A stretch of 23,546 nt of DNA from an uncultured Bacilli bacterium (GTDB taxonomy: Bacteria; Bacillota_I; Bacilli_A; RF39; UBA660), in assembly GCA_944371685.1 (NCBI GenBank), contig CALVXV010000007.1:1-23546 (forward strand), given 5' to 3'. The position numbers were made by a program, and so were the translations under genes. This document shows, piece after piece, positions 23,154 through 23,546 of this stretch. Positions within the stretch are counted from its first letter, which is position 1; each line of letters begins with the position of its first letter. The notes below the pieces were generated by a model, which saw only the letters and a list, made by a program, of their open reading frames with translations, was not told where the DNA came from and searched no databases.

Positions 23154-23546
23154 ATGAAAAATTTAGTTAAAAACATCTTAATTCCTGTTATACTAGGTGG
23201 AATAATTGGTTTGATAATAAATCCTTTTATGAACTATCAAAACTTAAATAAACCTCCACTATCTCCACCAGGCATAACCTTTCCAATCGTTTGGACCATT
23301 TTATATATCATAATGGGTTATAGCTTTTATAAACAGTTTGAACAAAATAAATCTATCTACTATACTCAGTTAATTGTCAATCTTCTTTGGTCAATCTTCT
23401 TTTTTATCTTTAAATGGTATCTCTTTTCATTCATGTGGATTATCTTCTTAATAATCCTTGTAATAATTATGAGAACAAAATACCAAAATAAATTTTGGAT
23501 GTTATTACCTCACGGTAAGCTCTTTCTACTTCACAGAAACCTAAGG
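23154..23546 (+). CDS. TspO/MBR family membrane protein, partial
   Basis: Tryptophan-rich five-helix membrane protein of the TspO/peripheral benzodiazepine receptor family; binds porphyrins and related ligands, role in bacteria debated. The 131 residues present include the family signature NKPPLSPPGITFPIVWTILYIIMGYS (about 32-57), NLLWSIFFF and helix 4 (WYLFSFMWIIFLIILVIIM). Helix 5 is expected after KYQNKFWMLLP, normally continuing as a Y-x-x-W-x-x-F/Y-x-x-Y-L-N pattern; instead the last 12 residues read HGKLFLLHRNLR and do not fit. RBS GGTGAT before ATG 23154. Cut by the window edge; the tail may be a contig-end error. Confidence 0.88.
   Translation, partial: MKNLVKNILIPVILGGIIGLIINPFMNYQNLNKPPLSPPGITFPIVWTILYIIMGYSFYKQFEQNKSIYYTQLIVNLLWSIFFFIFKWYLFSFMWIIFLIILVIIMRTKYQNKFWMLLPHGKLFLLHRNLR

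Overview
The window is about 23.5 kb of very AT-rich DNA from a low-GC Firmicute. Gene content (BceRS-BceAB-type peptide module, YfmF/YfmH pair, DUF3048 protein, DUF1292-like protein, GIY-YIG UvrC) and Bacillus-like expression signals (SD of AGGTGA/AGGAGG type, 17-bp-spaced TTGNNN/TATAAT promoters, U-tailed hairpins) suggest a small-genome member of the Bacilli, perhaps an uncultured gut lineage related to RF39 or Erysipelotrichia. That placement is inference. TGA is used as a stop and TGG codes Trp, so the code is standard, not the Mycoplasma code.

Nearly everything lies on the minus strand. Reading left to right: a LysM-containing cell-wall amidase without signal peptide, cut by the left edge (1-959); a 406-bp gene-free stretch; a four-gene unit transcribed leftward from a strong promoter at 4940-4968 (unknown single-pass membrane protein, DUF1292-like protein, guanylate kinase, metallophosphoesterase); a Qnr-like pentapeptide-repeat protein; tRNA-Arg(CCT); an HD hydrolase. 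Next comes an envelope block (6417-10562) of four membrane-anchored proteins with outward-facing domains: DUF3048/YerB-like, a phosphodiester glycosidase with a small membrane partner, and a surface protein with an FGE/lectin-like tail. The last is divergent from a regulator with two tandem HTH domains (plus strand).

The middle holds uvrC, a decayed small gene with its terminator, the YigZ/IMPACT-family gene (plus strand), and the unit deoD-yfmF-yfmH. The convergent gene pairs (HTH/uvrC and yigZ/yfmH) end inside shared hairpins; yigZ and yfmH overlap by 17 bp. An unrecognised acidic protein follows.

The right part (18049-22914) is a complete antimicrobial-peptide sensing and detoxification module: response regulator, intramembrane-sensing kinase, a small unassigned protein overlapping the kinase gene, terminator, then a separate bceAB transporter operon. 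In front of bceA is a perfect TTACA-N4-TGTAA inverted repeat just upstream of its promoter, which fits transport genes induced by the response regulator. The window ends in a TspO/MBR family gene on the plus strand, cut by the edge.

I saw no phage, IS element, CRISPR array, rRNA or riboswitch. The most interesting points are the operator in front of bceA, the small protein embedded in the bce locus, the secretion-signal-free amidase, the lectin-like surface protein beside the double-HTH regulator, and two gene remnants that still carry terminators.
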